Assembly: GCF_051216895.1 (NCBI RefSeq)
Contig: NZ_JBPKAO010000002.1
Span: forward strand, 372,001 to 436,000
DNA: 64,000 bases
Reading direction: 5' to 3'
Source: Aquipuribacter sp051216895
Lineage (GTDB): Bacteria; Actinomycetota; Actinomycetes; Actinomycetales; JBBAYJ01
Positions 54,367 through 61,154 of the stretch are shown one piece after another (within the stretch, counting starts at the first letter, position 1; each line of letters starts with the position of its first letter). The notes under the pieces were generated by a model. It was not told the origin of the DNA, searched no databases, and saw only the letters and a program-made list of their open reading frames with translations. Both the position numbers and the translations under genes were made by a program.

Positions 54367-55343
54367 GGGTGCGCTCCTCGGTGCTCGGTGGGGTCGGCGG
54401 GGTCGGCGGGCTCGGCGGGCTCGGCGGGCTCGGTGGGGTCGGTGGGGTCGGTGGGGTCGGTGGGGTCGGCGGGGTCGGCGGGGTGGGCGGGCTCGGCGGG
54501 TTCGACCGTGTCCTCGCGGCCGGGGCGTAGTCGGGCGCTGACGGCGATGTACAGGACGGCGGCGAGGACGACGGCGAGGGCGGTGAGCTGGTTGACCCGC
54601 AGCCCGAGCAGGAGGTTGGCCTCGTCGGTGCGCAGCAGCTCCAGCAGCGCGCGCCCGGTGCCGTACAGCGCGATGTACAGCGCGAACGCGCGGCCGTGCC
54701 CGAGCCGGAACCGGCGGTCGACCCAGACCACCACCCCGGCCACGCCCAGGCTCCACAGCGACTCGTAGAGGAACGTCGGGTGGAAGGTCTCCGCGTCGCG
54801 GTAGGCCTGCGGTCGGTTCTCGGGGTCGATCCGCAGCCCCCACGGCAGGGTGGTCGGGGTGCCGAACAGCTCCTGGTTGGCGTAGTTCCCCCACCGGCCG
54901 ATGGCCTGGCCGACCGCGATGCCGGGGGCCAGGGCGTCGGCGAACGCGGGAAGGGGGATCCCTCGCTGTCGGCAGGCGAACCAGGCCCCGAGCGCCCCGC
55001 CGAGCAGACCGCCGAAGATGGCGAGCCCGCCCTCCCACACCCGGAGCGCCGCCCAGGGGTCGGCCCCGGCGCCGAAGTAGTCCTGCCAGCGGGAGAGCAC
55101 GTGGTAGACCCGCGCGCCGAGGATGCCGGACGGGACCGCCCACAGCAGCACGTCGGCCACGGCGCCCGCACGGCCACCGCGGGCGGTCCAGCGCCGCTGC
55201 GCGACCCGGGCCCCGACGACGACCCCCAGGATGATGAGCAGGGCGTAGGCCCGTACCGGCAGCACCCCCAGGTACCAGGTGCCCTGGTCGGGGCTGGGAA
55301 TCCCGGGCCAGGCCTGCACGGCCAGCCGGTGCGCCGAGATCAC
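54363..55343 (-). CDS. lgt: Accessory prolipoprotein diacylglyceryl transferase
   Basis: About 326 residues. Lgt adds diacylglycerol to the lipobox Cys of prelipoproteins at the membrane. The signature is clear: RVWEGGLAIFGGLLGG, GRWGNYANQELFG and HPTFLYESLWSLG, with about seven membrane helices. The C-terminal tail has about 45 residues of DPT/DPA/EPA tripeptides coded by 9-base repeats. The housekeeping lgt of actinobacteria usually lies with the trp genes, so this copy, inside an ArsR-controlled thiol operon, is probably specialised. GTG start overlaps the upstream stop. Confidence 0.93.
   Translation of the reverse strand: MISAHRLAVQAWPGIPSPDQGTWYLGVLPVRAYALLIILGVVVGARVAQRRWTARGGRAGAVADVLLWAVPSGILGARVYHVLSRWQDYFGAGADPWAALRVWEGGLAIFGGLLGGALGAWFACRQRGIPLPAFADALAPGIAVGQAIGRWGNYANQELFGTPTTLPWGLRIDPENRPQAYRDAETFHPTFLYESLWSLGVAGVVVWVDRRFRLGHGRAFALYIALYGTGRALLELLRTDEANLLLGLRVNQLTALAVVLAAVLYIAVSARLRPGREDTVEPAEPAHPADPADPTDPTDPTDPTEPAEPAEPADPADPTEHRGAHP
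54384..54502 (-). repeat. 9-base tandem repeats in the lgt 3' end
   Basis: About thirteen units of GTCGGCGGG/GTCGGTGGG type (plus strand), in frame, coding ADP, TDP and AEP tripeptides. Multiple of three, so copy-number change would not shift the frame. Confidence 0.85.
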
Positions 55344-55846
55344 GCCGGCACCAGCGCGCAGGACCGCTCGCCGACGAGACGTCGGTTCAGCGCCCACGCC
55401 AGCACGGCGATCGCGACGACCTGCAGCACGGGCTGGACCGGTTCGAACCAGCTCATCGCCCCCGCCGTGCCGAGCGCGAGCAGCACCAGCTTGTTGCACA
55501 CCGGGCAGCCCACCGCGAAGAACGTCAGCGCCCCGCCGACCCAGCCGCCGCGCGAGGGCCCGGCCGGGGCCGTCCCGGCGGTCGTCGACCCGGCCTGCGC
55601 GCGGGGGTCGGCCACGTACGTGGCGGTGAGCAGCCCGGCGAGCACCGAGCTCAGCAGCAGGGCCGGCCACGTCCACACCGGGGGCGGGATCTCGCGCCAG
55701 AACCACCCGGTGTCGATGAGGTCGGTCGGGATGGCGATGACGAGCACGTACACCACCGCGGACGCCCCAGCCACGACCCACCGTCGCGCCGACCATCCGC
55801 GCAGTCCGCCGACCGCATCCATCAGGGTGGGCCGCGGGGTGCTCAC
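55340..55846 (-). CDS. Membrane protein with CPVC motif
   Basis: About 168 residues and four hydrophobic segments (VVAGASAVVYVLVIAIPTDL, WTWPALLLSSVLAGLLTATY, GGALTFFAVGCPVCNKLVLL, VLQVVAIAVLAWALN). The CPVC in VGCPVCNKLVLLALGTAGAM is thioredoxin-like in spacing and sits at a membrane boundary. Not a VKOR: the SCxxC/C-xxx-C pattern of that family is missing. Function unknown; the context (Lgt, DsbA, CcdA) suggests a role in electron or thiol transfer. GTG overlaps the ArsR-rhodanese stop. Confidence 0.78.
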   Translation of the reverse strand: MSTPRPTLMDAVGGLRGWSARRWVVAGASAVVYVLVIAIPTDLIDTGWFWREIPPPVWTWPALLLSSVLAGLLTATYVADPRAQAGSTTAGTAPAGPSRGGWVGGALTFFAVGCPVCNKLVLLALGTAGAMSWFEPVQPVLQVVAIAVLAWALNRRLVGERSCALVPA

Positions 55847-56508
55847 GCGGTGACCTCGACCGGCAGGCCGTCGACGCGCCACTCGAGCATGCCGCCCTCG
55901 AGCCGCCTGGCCCGGCGACCCCTGTCGTGGAGCAGGCGGACCGCGTCGCTGGCCATGACGCAGTGCGAGCCCCGGCAGTAGGCCACCACGCCGTCCTCGG
56001 GCAACGTGTCCAGCGCGTCGGCCAGGTCACCGAAGGGGATCGACCGAGCGCCCCGGATGTGCCCGGCGTCGAACTCCTGCGCGGGGCGGACGTCCAGCAC
56101 CACCACCTGGCCGGTCCGCAGCAGGTCGGCCAGGTCCCGACGCGACAGCTGCTCGACGTCGTCCACCGAGCCGGTGCCCAGGTAGGCCTGGAGCGCGCGG
56201 CCCACGTCGGCGGAACGGGTGCGGGCCACCAGGCCGAGCTGTGCGTACAACGCGGCCACGTCGTCACCGGCCAGCCCGTAGTGGATCTTCGTGCCGTCAC
56301 GGCGGGTCGACACGACCGCGGCCGTCTTGAGGATCTGCAGGTGGGCCGAGGTCGTGCTCACCCCGAGCCCGGCCTCCCGGGCCAGCGACTCCACCGTCCG
56401 CTCTCCCTGGGCCAGCAGGTCCAGGATCTCCAGCCGCCGGGGGCTCGCGAGGGCCCGTCCCACCACGGCGAGGCGGTCGAAGAGCTCGCTGCGTTCTGCC
56501 TGTGTCAT
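55843..56508 (-). CDS. ArsR-type repressor fused to a rhodanese domain
   Basis: About 221 residues. Residues 1-100: winged HTH of ArsR type (RLEILDLLAQGERTVESLAREAGLGVSTTSAHLQILKTAAVVSTRRDGTKIHY). Residues 120-220: rhodanese domain with VVVLDVRPAQEFDAGHIRGARSIP and the active loop CRGSHC starting at Cys178. The fusion suggests the signal is a sulfane-sulfur or other thiol chemistry event at Cys178. ATG 56508 is chosen because of GGAGG 5 bases upstream; an upstream TTG would lie in the palindrome. First gene of a five-gene overlapping operon. Confidence 0.93.
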   Translation of the reverse strand: MTQAERSELFDRLAVVGRALASPRRLEILDLLAQGERTVESLAREAGLGVSTTSAHLQILKTAAVVSTRRDGTKIHYGLAGDDVAALYAQLGLVARTRSADVGRALQAYLGTGSVDDVEQLSRRDLADLLRTGQVVVLDVRPAQEFDAGHIRGARSIPFGDLADALDTLPEDGVVAYCRGSHCVMASDAVRLLHDRGRRARRLEGGMLEWRVDGLPVEVTA

Positions 56509-56513
56509 CTGAT

Positions 56514-56539
56514 CCTCCAAAGATCTTTGGAGGAGCGTA
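56514..56539 (-). promoter_or_regulatory. Promoter and 20-bp perfect palindromic operator of the ArsR-rhodanese operon
   Basis: CCTCCAAAGATCTTTGGAGG at 56514-56533. On the minus strand a -10 TACGCT (56539-56534) abuts it, so the palindrome covers the transcript start, and its end supplies the GGAGG ribosome binding site. Confidence 0.7.
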
Positions 56540-56638
56540 GGGCATGGGTCGCCGGGTGGGGCACGACGGGGGGCAGGATCCTTCAGGCGTGGAGGGTGGG
56601 TGCGCGAGCGGGCCGCTCGGCGGGGTCGGTCGCCGTCC

Positions 56639-58372
56639 TCACACGTGGTCGAGGGAGCCGGGTCGCTGGGCGAGGTCGTCCTCGGCGTGGGCCACCACCG
56701 GGGTCCCGCCCTGTCCGACCGTGAGGTCCGTGCGGTGGTGGCCGTGGTAGGTCATGGCCCCACCGGACAGGAACTTCGTACCCTCGAAGCCGTTCTGCCT
56801 CAGGACGCAGTAGGCGATGTAGCTGCGGAAGCCCGAGCGGCAGTAGGCGTACACCGGCTTGTCCCGGGGGATCTCCGCCAGTCGTCGGCGCAGCTCGGTG
56901 TGCGGCACGAGCATCGCGCCGGGGATGTGCCACGCGTCGTACTCCGCCTGCGTCCGGGTGTCGAGCAGCGTGACCTCGCTCAGCACCTCGGGGAACTCCT
57001 CGGGGTAGCAGAGGTCGATGTCTCCCCGCAGCAGGTTCGAGCCCAGGAACCCTGCCATGTTGACGGGGTCCTTGGCCGAGCCGTAGGGCGGGGCGTAGGA
57101 CAGCTCGAGGTGCTCCAGGTCGTACACCGACATCCCGGCGCGCAGGGCGACCGCGAGCACGTCGATGCGCTTGTCGACGCCGTCCCATCCCAGCACCTGC
57201 CCACCCAGCAGCCTCCCGTCGCCGGGTGAGAACAGCACCTTGAGGTACAGCGGTGCCGTGCCGGGGTAGTAGGCCGCGTGGCCGTTCTGGTGGGTGTAGA
57301 CCTTGCGGTACTCCGTCCCCGCCGCCAGCAGCTCCGACTCGGTCATGCCGGTGCCGCCGGCCGTCATGTCGAAGACCTTGACCACGGCGGTCGCCTGCGT
57401 CCCCCGGTACGCGCTGCTGCGGCCGGCGATGGTGTCCGCGGCGATGCGGCCCTGCCGGTTGGCGGGCCCGGCGAGCATCGAGAGCACGGGCTCCCCGGTG
57501 AGCAGGTGGGTGGTCTCCACGGCGTCGCCGGCCGCGAGGACGTCCGGGTCCGAGGTGCGCATCTGCGGGTCCACCACGATCCCGCCGCGAGGGCCGATCG
57601 TCAGGCCGGCGTCCCGGGCCAGCGCCACGTTGGGGCGCGCCCCCACGGCCATGACCACGACGTCGGCCTCGATCGTCGTGCCGTCGGACAGGTCGAGCGC
57701 GAACCCGTCGTCCGCCGTCCGTCGGACGGCCTGGGCCGACGTGCCGAGCCGCAGCTCGACGTCGTGCTCACGCACGTGCAACTCGAGGATGCCGGTCATC
57801 TCGCGGTCGAGCCACGGCATCAACCGGTCCGTGCGCTCCACGACGGTGGTCCGCAGACCCCGGGCCCGGAACGCCTCGGTGAGCTCGAGCCCGATGTAGC
57901 TGCCGCCGACCACGACGGCGCTGGAGGCGCCGGCGTCCAGGTCGGCGATGATGCGGTCCATGTCCGGGATGTTGCGCAGCACGCCCACCCGCGGGTCGTC
58001 CGCCCCCGGGATGGGCGGGCGGACCGGCTCGGCGCCGGGGCACAGCACCAGCGTGTCGTAGGACTCCAGGTAGGTCCGTCCCTGCTGCTCGTCGCGGACC
58101 TCGACCACCTTGGCGTGCCGGTCGATGCGGAGCACCTCCTGCCCGGTCCGCACGTCCAGGGCGAGGCTGTCGGCCAGGCTGCGCGGCGTCTGCAGCAGCA
58201 GGCTCTCGCGCAGGGGGATGTCGCCGCTGATGTGGTAGGGCAGGCCGCAGTTCGCGAACGAGACGTAGGGGTCCCGTTCCAGGACGACGATCTCGGCCGT
58301 CTCCACGAGGCGCCTCAGGCGTGCCGCGGTGGACGCACCCGCCGCGACCCCTCCGACGATCACCGTCTTCAT
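56639..58372 (-). CDS. CoA-disulfide reductase with C-terminal rhodanese domain
   Basis: About 577 residues. Pyridine-nucleotide disulfide oxidoreductase with FAD site VIVGGVAAGASTAARLRR, single redox Cys42 in SFANCGLPY, and NAD site VVVGGSYIGLELTEAFRARG; the single Cys is typical of CoADR and NADH oxidase groups. The dimerisation domain is followed by a rhodanese domain (VTLLDTRTQAEYDAWHIPGA, Cys511 in YAYCRSGFRS). CoADR-RHD enzymes reduce CoA disulfide, polysulfide or persulfide. It follows a 53-residue Cys-rich protein gene after 64 bases, behind a CsoR/CstR-like operator. Confidence 0.93.
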   Translation of the reverse strand: MKTVIVGGVAAGASTAARLRRLVETAEIVVLERDPYVSFANCGLPYHISGDIPLRESLLLQTPRSLADSLALDVRTGQEVLRIDRHAKVVEVRDEQQGRTYLESYDTLVLCPGAEPVRPPIPGADDPRVGVLRNIPDMDRIIADLDAGASSAVVVGGSYIGLELTEAFRARGLRTTVVERTDRLMPWLDREMTGILELHVREHDVELRLGTSAQAVRRTADDGFALDLSDGTTIEADVVVMAVGARPNVALARDAGLTIGPRGGIVVDPQMRTSDPDVLAAGDAVETTHLLTGEPVLSMLAGPANRQGRIAADTIAGRSSAYRGTQATAVVKVFDMTAGGTGMTESELLAAGTEYRKVYTHQNGHAAYYPGTAPLYLKVLFSPGDGRLLGGQVLGWDGVDKRIDVLAVALRAGMSVYDLEHLELSYAPPYGSAKDPVNMAGFLGSNLLRGDIDLCYPEEFPEVLSEVTLLDTRTQAEYDAWHIPGAMLVPHTELRRRLAEIPRDKPVYAYCRSGFRSYIAYCVLRQNGFEGTKFLSGGAMTYHGHHRTDLTVGQGGTPVVAHAEDDLAQRPGSLDHV

Positions 58373-58436
58373 GGTCCGTCCCTCCGTCGTCGGGTCCCTG
58401 GGCCGGCGGGTGCCGGTGTCGACGTGGTGCGTCGGC

Positions 58437-58598
58437 TCAACGCCCCAGGAGCCGGGCGAAGAAGCCCGGGCTCGGGCTCTTCTCGTGGCCGGCGCACCGC
58501 TTGTCCCGCGGCACCCCGGCCAGCACCTGGTCCACGTGCTGGCCGCAGCCCGCCCAGGTGGTCTTGCCGCAGGTCCGGCAGGTGGCGGCTCGGCACAT
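58437..58598 (-). CDS. Small Cys-rich protein, CGKTTWAGCGQH type
   Basis: 53 residues, too short for many gene callers. The first half, MCRAATCRTCGKTTWAGCGQ, then HVDQVLAGVPRDKRC and AGH, has five Cys and two His in a pattern that could bind zinc; small proteins with CGKTTWxGCGxH occur widely in actinobacteria. The C-terminus has SPSPGFFARLLGR. ATG 58598 follows AAGGAGA. Function unknown; being before CoADR-RHD in one operon suggests a thiol or persulfide role. Confidence 0.82.
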   Translation of the reverse strand: MCRAATCRTCGKTTWAGCGQHVDQVLAGVPRDKRCAGHEKSPSPGFFARLLGR

Positions 58599-58667
58599 GG
58601 GGGTCTCCTTCGATGGGTCGGACGGTCGACTCCTGGCGGGCGGTCGCTGTGGCCGTCACTGTGTCAG

Positions 58668-58683
58668 ATACCCCGTGGGGTAT
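58668..58683 (-). promoter_or_regulatory. CsoR/CstR-type operator palindrome
   Basis: ATACCCC-GT-GGGGTAT, 7-2-7 perfect palindrome, 69 bases before the 53-residue gene. On the minus strand it lies in the 18-base gap between TTGTAT and CACAGT. The layout and G-tract match operators of CsoR-family repressors, including the persulfide sensor CstR. No such gene is in the window. Confidence 0.6.
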
Positions 58684-58698
58684 ACAAGTCAGGCGACC

Positions 58699-59184
58699 TC
58701 AGGGTTGGTCGACCGCGTGCGGCCGGTGCTCGTCGTGCGGCCCGCCGTCCCGGTAGACGAGCACGGGGCAGGGGGCGTGGTGCACGCAGAACCCGGCGAC
58801 CGACCCGAGGTGGAGCCCGGCCAGGTCGTGGCTGCCGTGATGTCCGTGGCTGCCGACGACGAGCAGAGCCGCGCCCCGCGCCGCGGCGGTCAGGGCACGC
58901 GCCGGCCGCTGGTTCACCAGTCGGAGGTGCACCCGCGCGTCCGGCTCGGGCCCGAGGGCGTCGGCGACGGAACGCTCGAGCACGTGCCGGGCGTCGCGCG
59001 CGTAGTCGGCCTCGGTGTACGTCGGCACGACCATGATCGAGAGCGGGATGTCGTAACCCGTGACGACGTCCACGGTGGCATCGGTGAGCCGCGCCTGGTC
59101 CACGGCCCAGCGCAGGGCCCGGACGCTGAGCGGGGAACCATCCACCCCGACCACGATCCTCGGGTGCACTGCCGTCTGCTCCAT
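58699..59184 (-). CDS. Universal stress protein, single UspA domain
   Basis: 161 residues. VVGVDGSPLSVRALRWAVDQA at the start, and ATP-binding motif GSHGHHG...LGSVAGFCVHHAPCPVLVY at the end, the G-2x-G-9x-GS type. ATG 59184 is chosen for the TACGTT -10 seven bases upstream. Upstream of this lies a GGGACC-AA-GGGCCC box like the dormancy-regulator sites that control Usp genes in Mycobacterium. Last 15 residues are Asp/His-rich. Confidence 0.92.
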   Translation of the reverse strand: MEQTAVHPRIVVGVDGSPLSVRALRWAVDQARLTDATVDVVTGYDIPLSIMVVPTYTEADYARDARHVLERSVADALGPEPDARVHLRLVNQRPARALTAAARGAALLVVGSHGHHGSHDLAGLHLGSVAGFCVHHAPCPVLVYRDGGPHDEHRPHAVDQP

Positions 59185-59191
59185 GCAGCCG

Positions 59192-59234
59192 AACGTATCG
59201 ACGTCTCGGCGGCGGCGACCGGGCCCTTGGTCCC
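59192..59234 (-). promoter_or_regulatory. usp promoter with DosR-like box
   Basis: -10 TACGTT (59197-59192), 7 bases before ATG 59184. On the minus strand GGGACCAAGGGCCC (59234-59221) lies just upstream of the expected -35. Confidence 0.4.
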
Positions 59235-59281
59235 ATGACCTCCGCACCACCGGAGGGACGTCAGCCGTGGTGCGCCTCGGC

Positions 59282-59716
59282 TCACGGCGTGCGAGCCGGC
59301 GCGTCCGTCCCCTCGGTCGCCTCGGTCGCCTCGGTCGCCTCGGTCGCCGACGCCACGAGAAGGTCGAGGCCGAGCGGGCCGCGGGCCAGGCGGGCGCGGA
59401 CGTCGGCGTGGCGGAGCAGGAAGGCGCCCTCGTCGAGACCCTTGCGGCGAAGCCACGAGGTCACCTCCGTGCTGCACTTGCTGGCGTTGCACGGCCCGCA
59501 CGCCGGCACCACGTTGTCCAGCGTGTACCGGCCCCCGCGGGAGATCGCCAGCACGCAGTCGCGCTGGAGGGCGCGGTCATCGGCACCGCAGTAGGCGCAG
59601 CCGCCCCACGCGGCGCTGAGCAGGCGCCACTCCTGGTCGGTCAGGTCGTTCTCGACCCGGCCCAGGCGACGCCGTCGTCGGCGAGCTGCCCGCGTGCGAC
59701 GCACTCCGGTAGCCAT
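59282..59716 (-). CDS. HNH endonuclease-family protein
   Basis: About 144 residues. Arg-rich N-terminus, then an HNH motif with zinc Cys pairs: CAYCGADDRALQRD, ISRGGRYTLDNVVPACGPCNASKCSTEV. Compact HNH proteins of this kind occur both as stand-alone nucleases and next to mobile DNA. The C-terminus ends with ATEATEATE coded by 9-base repeats. ATG 59716 lies 6 bases after a TACCCT -10. A pyruvate-kinase remnant lies just upstream, so the locus has been rearranged. Confidence 0.85.
   Translation of the reverse strand: MATGVRRTRAARRRRRRLGRVENDLTDQEWRLLSAAWGGCAYCGADDRALQRDCVLAISRGGRYTLDNVVPACGPCNASKCSTEVTSWLRRKGLDEGAFLLRHADVRARLARGPLGLDLLVASATEATEATEATEGTDAPARTP
59310..59348 (-). repeat. 9-base repeats in the HNH gene 3' end
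   Basis: Four copies of CCTCGGTCG (plus strand), in frame, coding ATE tripeptides. Confidence 0.85.
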
Positions 59717-59722
59717 CACGAC

Positions 59723-59728
59723 AGGGTA
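59723..59728 (-). promoter_or_regulatory. -10 element, leaderless layout (HNH gene)
   Basis: On the minus strand TACCCT, 6 bases, ATG 59716. Confidence 0.5.
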
Positions 59729-59751
59729 GGTCTGAGCCGCTGCCACGCCGG

Positions 59752-59840
59752 GACGAGCCAGAGCGCGCCGTCGGACGACGTCGGTGCAGACCAGGATGTC
59801 GGCGAGGGTCGCGATGGCGAGAGCCACGTGGGGGATCAGG
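59752..59840 (-). pseudogene. 3' remnant of a second pyruvate-kinase-like gene
   Basis: Minus-strand frame reads PHVALAIATLADILVCTDVV, matching PHVTLAIATLADILARMGVV near the C-terminus of the intact PK-like protein. At DNA level 40 of 44 bases agree between 59791-59834 and 50776-50819. The part upstream of PHV no longer matches. Only the C-terminal 30 residues or so survive. Confidence 0.7.
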
Positions 59841-60184
59841 CGAAGCCGGGCCCCTGGCGCGTGGTGGTGGACCGGACCTCGCGCGAGGCCGGTGCTCGAC
59901 GGTCTTCCGGTCGAGCCACGAGACGGACGCGCTGACCGCCTCGGCGGGAAGGCCGTACGCGGTGATGTCGCCGGGTGCAGCGTCATCCGAAGGGGATGAA
60001 CGGGGGAGCCTGGGTCGTGCCGGGCGGTCGCGGTGGCCGAGGACACCGTCGGCGTCCCCTTCACCGGGCCCGTTCATTCATGCCGGGTGATGCTCGTCGT
60101 GGGGAGTCGTCCTTTACTCCGGATGGCGGTGGACCCATGGGCCGGGTCGACCTGTGGGGGCCGCCCGGAGGACAGGAGAGCGCC
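59841..60184. other. Gene-poor stretch before the small ORF
   Basis: No frame on either strand is convincing. Contains GGACCCATGGGCC (60131-60143), a weak DosR-like near-palindrome, and an inverted repeat GGAGT...ACTCC near 60098-60115. May be decayed DNA left by the pyruvate-kinase loss plus the promoter region for the downstream genes. Confidence 0.4.
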
Positions 60185-60277
60185 ATGACCACCGCGACCG
60201 GTGTGCCCCCGGCGTCAGCCACGGTGACGACCGGTGCCCCCGGCGTGAACGCGCAGGTCGCAGGCGTGACGCTGTGA
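60185..60277 (+). CDS. Possible 30-residue small protein
   Basis: ATG after AGGAG (7-base spacing), peptide MTTATGVPPASATVTTGAPG then VNAQVAGVTL. Low complexity, no recognised domain. It ends 30 bases before the next gene, which has its own GGAGGAGG, so both may share a transcript. Confidence 0.35.
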   Translation: MTTATGVPPASATVTTGAPGVNAQVAGVTL

Positions 60278-60307
60278 GGCGGCAGGAGCGTCGGAGGAGG
60301 ACCCCGG

Positions 60308-61018
60308 ATGTCGGCCCCCGCACGAGAACCGTTGACCGGGGCGCGGCTCCGGACGCCCCGCGCCGCCGCGGTGGCGGGCATCGCCTTCTCGGTGCTCCTC
60401 GCCACCGCCTTGGTCCTCATCGCGCTGGCCTCACCCGAGGACCCCGCCACGGTCGGCGCGTGGCTGACCGAGTCCCCCCGTCGGAACGTGATCCGGGTGG
60501 CGCTGGCGCTTGTGCCGTTCGCCGGCATCGCCTTCCTGTGGTTCATCGGCGTGGTCCGGGACCGGGTCGGGCAGCGGGAGGACCGGTTCTTCGCCTCGGT
60601 GTTCCTCGGCAGCGGCCTGCTGTTCGTCGCGATGCTGTTCACGGCCGCCGCGATCGCCGGTGCCCTGGTGACCGACGAGTCGCTGCGATCCGGCGTCGAG
60701 CCCGGCCCCACCGTCCTCGCGCTCGGTCGACGGGTCGTCGGCCTGCTGCTGCAGGACTACGCGATGCGGATGGCTGCGGTGTTCACCATGAGCACGTCCG
60801 TCATCGCGCTGCGGACACGGGTCGCCTCCCGGTGGGTCGGCCGGCTCGGGGTGGTGGTCGCGGTCGTGCTGCTGGTGAGCGTGGGCACGACGCCGTGGGT
60901 GGAGCTGCTCTTCCCGGCGTGGGTGTTCCTGCTGAGCCTCGACATCGTTCACCGCGAGCCGGCCAGGGCGGTCGGAGGGGGCCAGGGGTCCGCCCCGGAC
61001 GGGGGAGCAGCCAGGTGA
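60308..61018 (+). CDS. Hypothetical six-helix membrane protein
   Basis: About 236 residues with hydrophobic segments at about 20-42 (AAVAGIAFSVLLATALVLIALA), 60-85 (VALALVPFAGIAFLWFIGVV), 95-120 (VFLGSGLLFVAMLFTAAAIAGAL), 140-175, 180-200 and 203-222. Acidic/Gly tail. Typical of a conserved actinobacterial membrane protein with unknown function. Strong GGAGGAGG ribosome binding site. Located between the HNH gene and the antiporter gene. Confidence 0.8.
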   Translation: MSAPAREPLTGARLRTPRAAAVAGIAFSVLLATALVLIALASPEDPATVGAWLTESPRRNVIRVALALVPFAGIAFLWFIGVVRDRVGQREDRFFASVFLGSGLLFVAMLFTAAAIAGALVTDESLRSGVEPGPTVLALGRRVVGLLLQDYAMRMAAVFTMSTSVIALRTRVASRWVGRLGVVVAVVLLVSVGTTPWVELLFPAWVFLLSLDIVHREPARAVGGGQGSAPDGGAAR

Positions 61019-61154
61019 CGGTGACGGGAGGCAGCGGTGGCTCCTGCGCCGTCGTGGGTTCGTCGTGGCGCTGCGGGTGCGGTGGTGTGGCACCTGGCAG
61101 GCCGGGCCACGGCGCACCGGGCGGACGTCGTCGCTCGAGCCCGGGGTCCCGTCG

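Noticed and set aside
54384..54502. CRISPR array
   Set aside because: Units of 9 bases with no spacers, in frame within lgt; no cas genes.
55340..55846. VKOR-type quinone reductase
   Set aside because: Four helices and a CxxC, but the VKOR loop Cys pair and sequence pattern are absent.
59282..60184. Integrated mobile element around the HNH gene
   Set aside because: No integrase, transposase, terminal repeats or target duplication seen; the HNH gene and PK remnant alone do not establish one.
59975..60277. A 100-residue ORF covering the small-peptide region
   Set aside because: Its first 70 residues are Gly/Arg-rich and unlike any protein; only the last 30 follow a ribosome binding site.
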